Assembly (NCBI RefSeq): GCF_010448835.1
Contig: NZ_CP048409.1
Location: 1,310,001 to 1,374,000, forward strand
Origin: Draconibacterium halophilum
GTDB lineage: Bacteria > Bacteroidota > Bacteroidia > Bacteroidales > Prolixibacteraceae
Reading direction: 5' to 3'
Length of the DNA: 64,000 nucleotides
Shown here piece after piece: positions 63,014-64,000 of the stretch (within the stretch, counting starts at the first letter, position 1; each line of letters begins with the position of its first letter). The position numbers and the translations under genes were made by a program. Under the pieces are notes generated by a model, which saw only the letters and a list, made by a program, of their open reading frames with translations, was not told the DNA's origin and did not search any database.

Positions 63014-63529
63014 TCAGAAATCGTCCATTTCGCCAAAGATTTCAGTGTAATCTTCGAGTTCTCCAAAATCCATATAAACTTCTTCTTCCTGGATTGACCC
63101 AGTTTCAAGTTCAAATTTTTCTTCTCCTAAAACCTGAACGGGGGAATCGCCTTGTTTTAAAGCGACTAATGGCTCATTAAGATTTTTTTCCATAATTATT
63201 CCACTTAGTTCTATAAAAAAAGACCTGTCGTTCAAAAAATCGAATGTATAAATGAGATTTTGTCCCTTATTTTGCAGCAAGTCGCTTAACTTTGTTTTTT
63301 GCATAATGTAAAATGCTGCTCCATTTATACCTAAGTCTAACATCGAAATCTCAACCAGCTTTCTCCAGCGCTTATTCGACAAGAAGAATGATGCCAGTTG
63401 GTGTGACTCAAAACCAACACTTTTCTGTATAATACTATGAAAATCGAAAAATGAATGTTTTTCATCCAGAGCAACTTCCAAACGGAAGTTTTGGGCCTCT
63501 TGTGAAACGATTTGAAACTGATATATCAT
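63014..63529 (-). CDS. Plasmid pRiA4b ORF-3-like protein
   Basis: A 171-residue protein resembling the pRiA4b ORF-3 / IS1096-passenger TnpR-like family. The N-terminal strand (YQFQIVSQEAQNFRLEVALDE) and FFDFHSIIQKSVGFESHQLASFFLSN are the recognisable parts; the C-terminal 35 residues are very acidic (EEEVYMDFGELEDYTEIFGEMDDF in part). Function is unknown, and the IS link of the family name is historical: no insertion sequence is seen here. The start at MIYQFQ (63529) is preferred to the ORF start at 63538. Confidence 0.7.
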   Translation of the reverse strand: MIYQFQIVSQEAQNFRLEVALDEKHSFFDFHSIIQKSVGFESHQLASFFLSNKRWRKLVEISMLDLGINGAAFYIMQKTKLSDLLQNKGQNLIYTFDFLNDRSFFIELSGIIMEKNLNEPLVALKQGDSPVQVLGEEKFELETGSIQEEEVYMDFGELEDYTEIFGEMDDF

Positions 63530-63538
63530 AAATTTCAC

Positions 63539-63891
63539 CTTGAATGAAGTTCAAATTTTACAGGAATTTTTACAAAATCCAAAGTTTTGGAATCAGAATA
63601 AATTGAAATTATCTATGAAAAAGGTCTTATTCTGACATTTGGATATTTCTTAACAAAATGTCAAAAGGTTGATATTTAACCTTTTTAGAGGTGTTTTCCG
63701 ACAAAAAATTGACAATTATGCGAAAGTGAATATCGTGAAATTAAAAAATGTTAAAAAATATTAAGTTAGGAAAAATCGAACATTCGTGTTTGTTGTTCGT
63801 CTTATCAAATAAATAGGAATAATGTTGTTTAATGGGCAGTAGTTCAGTTATTTGCAGATGTGAAGCTGACTGAAAGTTTAATATTTTTTCA
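63539..63891. other. Intergenic region with a short hairpin
   Basis: AT-rich, no coding potential seen. AAAAGGTT (63663-63670) and AACCTTTT (63678-63685) form a perfect 8 bp stem with a 7-base loop and a T-run on both sides; it could end transcription of the downstream-facing mnmD gene. No promoter for the 63014 gene was convincing. Confidence 0.4.
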
Positions 63892-64000
63892 TTATGGCCG
63901 TGTTGCCCGAAGCATGTGTCTTTTTCCCGGAGGACCAGGAAGTCGTTCGGAAATATAGCCCGATCGTTGCATTCTTCGACGAATCTCGCCTTTGGAGGTA
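63892..64000 (-). CDS. mnmD: tRNA methyltransferase MnmD-like, C-terminal end (partial)
   Basis: The last 36 codons of a gene running off the right end of the window, stop codon TAA at 63892-63894. The peptide contains KGEIRRRMQRSG followed by YISERLPGPPGKRHMLRA, which fits the C-terminus of the MnmC2/MnmD (DUF752) methyltransferase family that completes the mnm5 modification of the tRNA wobble uridine. Only this tail is present, so the assignment rests on a short but characteristic motif. Confidence 0.65.
   Translation of the reverse strand, partial: TSKGEIRRRMQRSGYISERLPGPPGKRHMLRATRP

Noticed and set aside
63014..63529. Transposon passenger gene suggested by the IS1096/TnpR-like family name
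   Set aside because: The family name is historical. No transposase, terminal repeats or target duplication are visible around it, and it has a normal terminator of its own.

Overview
The window is a 64 kb stretch of chromosome from a member of the Bacteroidota, most likely a Bacteroidales/Marinilabiliales-type marine or sediment anaerobe. This placement is an inference from gene content. The supporting signs are a Porin_10-type putative porin, a DUF4831 protein, a twin-arginine Gfo/Idh/MocA oxidoreductase, an ABC permease/TolC efflux cluster, several promoters of the Bacteroidota form (TAnnTTTG at -7) and weak Shine-Dalgarno sequences. No rRNA, tRNA, CRISPR array, prophage or complete insertion sequence was recognised.

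Layout. 1-7.3 kb: porin, CoA-pyrophosphatase-like NUDIX protein, Gfo/Idh/MocA oxidoreductase, a solitary integron-type gene cassette (4231-4793) carrying an exported SnoaL/NTF2-like protein, then a LolC/E-like permease and a lysylphosphatidylglycerol-synthase-type membrane protein. 7.3-12.6 kb: rsmA-mgtE, a MacB-type permease and purH. 12.6-18.4 kb: the complete cell-elongation cluster mreB-mreC-mreD-mrdA-rodA. 18.6-25 kb: a lysine-2,3-aminomutase-like radical SAM enzyme, a nested inverted-repeat element, an AcpH-like phosphodiesterase, a PfkB-fold protein lacking its catalytic Asp, a DUF1338 (2-oxoadipate dioxygenase-like) gene, PPK2 and an ATP-grasp-like protein. 25-31.7 kb: an efflux operon (adaptor, permease, TolC, adaptor) and an EamA transporter. 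32-44 kb: pgi, gpsA, a DUF2817 peptidase-like protein, a DUF819 membrane protein, an ADP-ribosylglycohydrolase lipoprotein, a GNAT enzyme, two alpha/beta hydrolases and a membrane-anchored receiver-domain protein. 44-56 kb: a second DUF819 protein, nnr, aat, DUF4831, a POT peptide transporter with pepD, and a D-threonine-aldolase/D-serine-dehydratase-like enzyme with pncB. 56-64 kb: a housekeeping block on the minus strand, mnmD (partial)...pRiA4b-ORF3-like...miaA-nudix-gmhA-gmhB-relA/spoT-fur-purA.

The window is mostly housekeeping and metabolic. The items that stand out are the isolated attC-type gene cassette integrated exactly at the stop codon of a neighbouring gene, a 162 bp nested palindromic element whose arm supplies the end of a coding sequence, dispersed palindromic repeats at 44.2-44.4 kb, and a PfkB pseudokinase candidate. 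Five otherwise intact genes (rodA, DUF1338, EamA, GNAT, alpha/beta hydrolase) are each broken by a single-base length change in a homopolymer. That pattern points to sequencing error rather than five real pseudogenes. Gene spans given here cross those breaks.

Coordinates of translation starts were adjusted where an internal ATG fits the signal peptide, the family N-terminus or the upstream stop codon better than the longest open frame.
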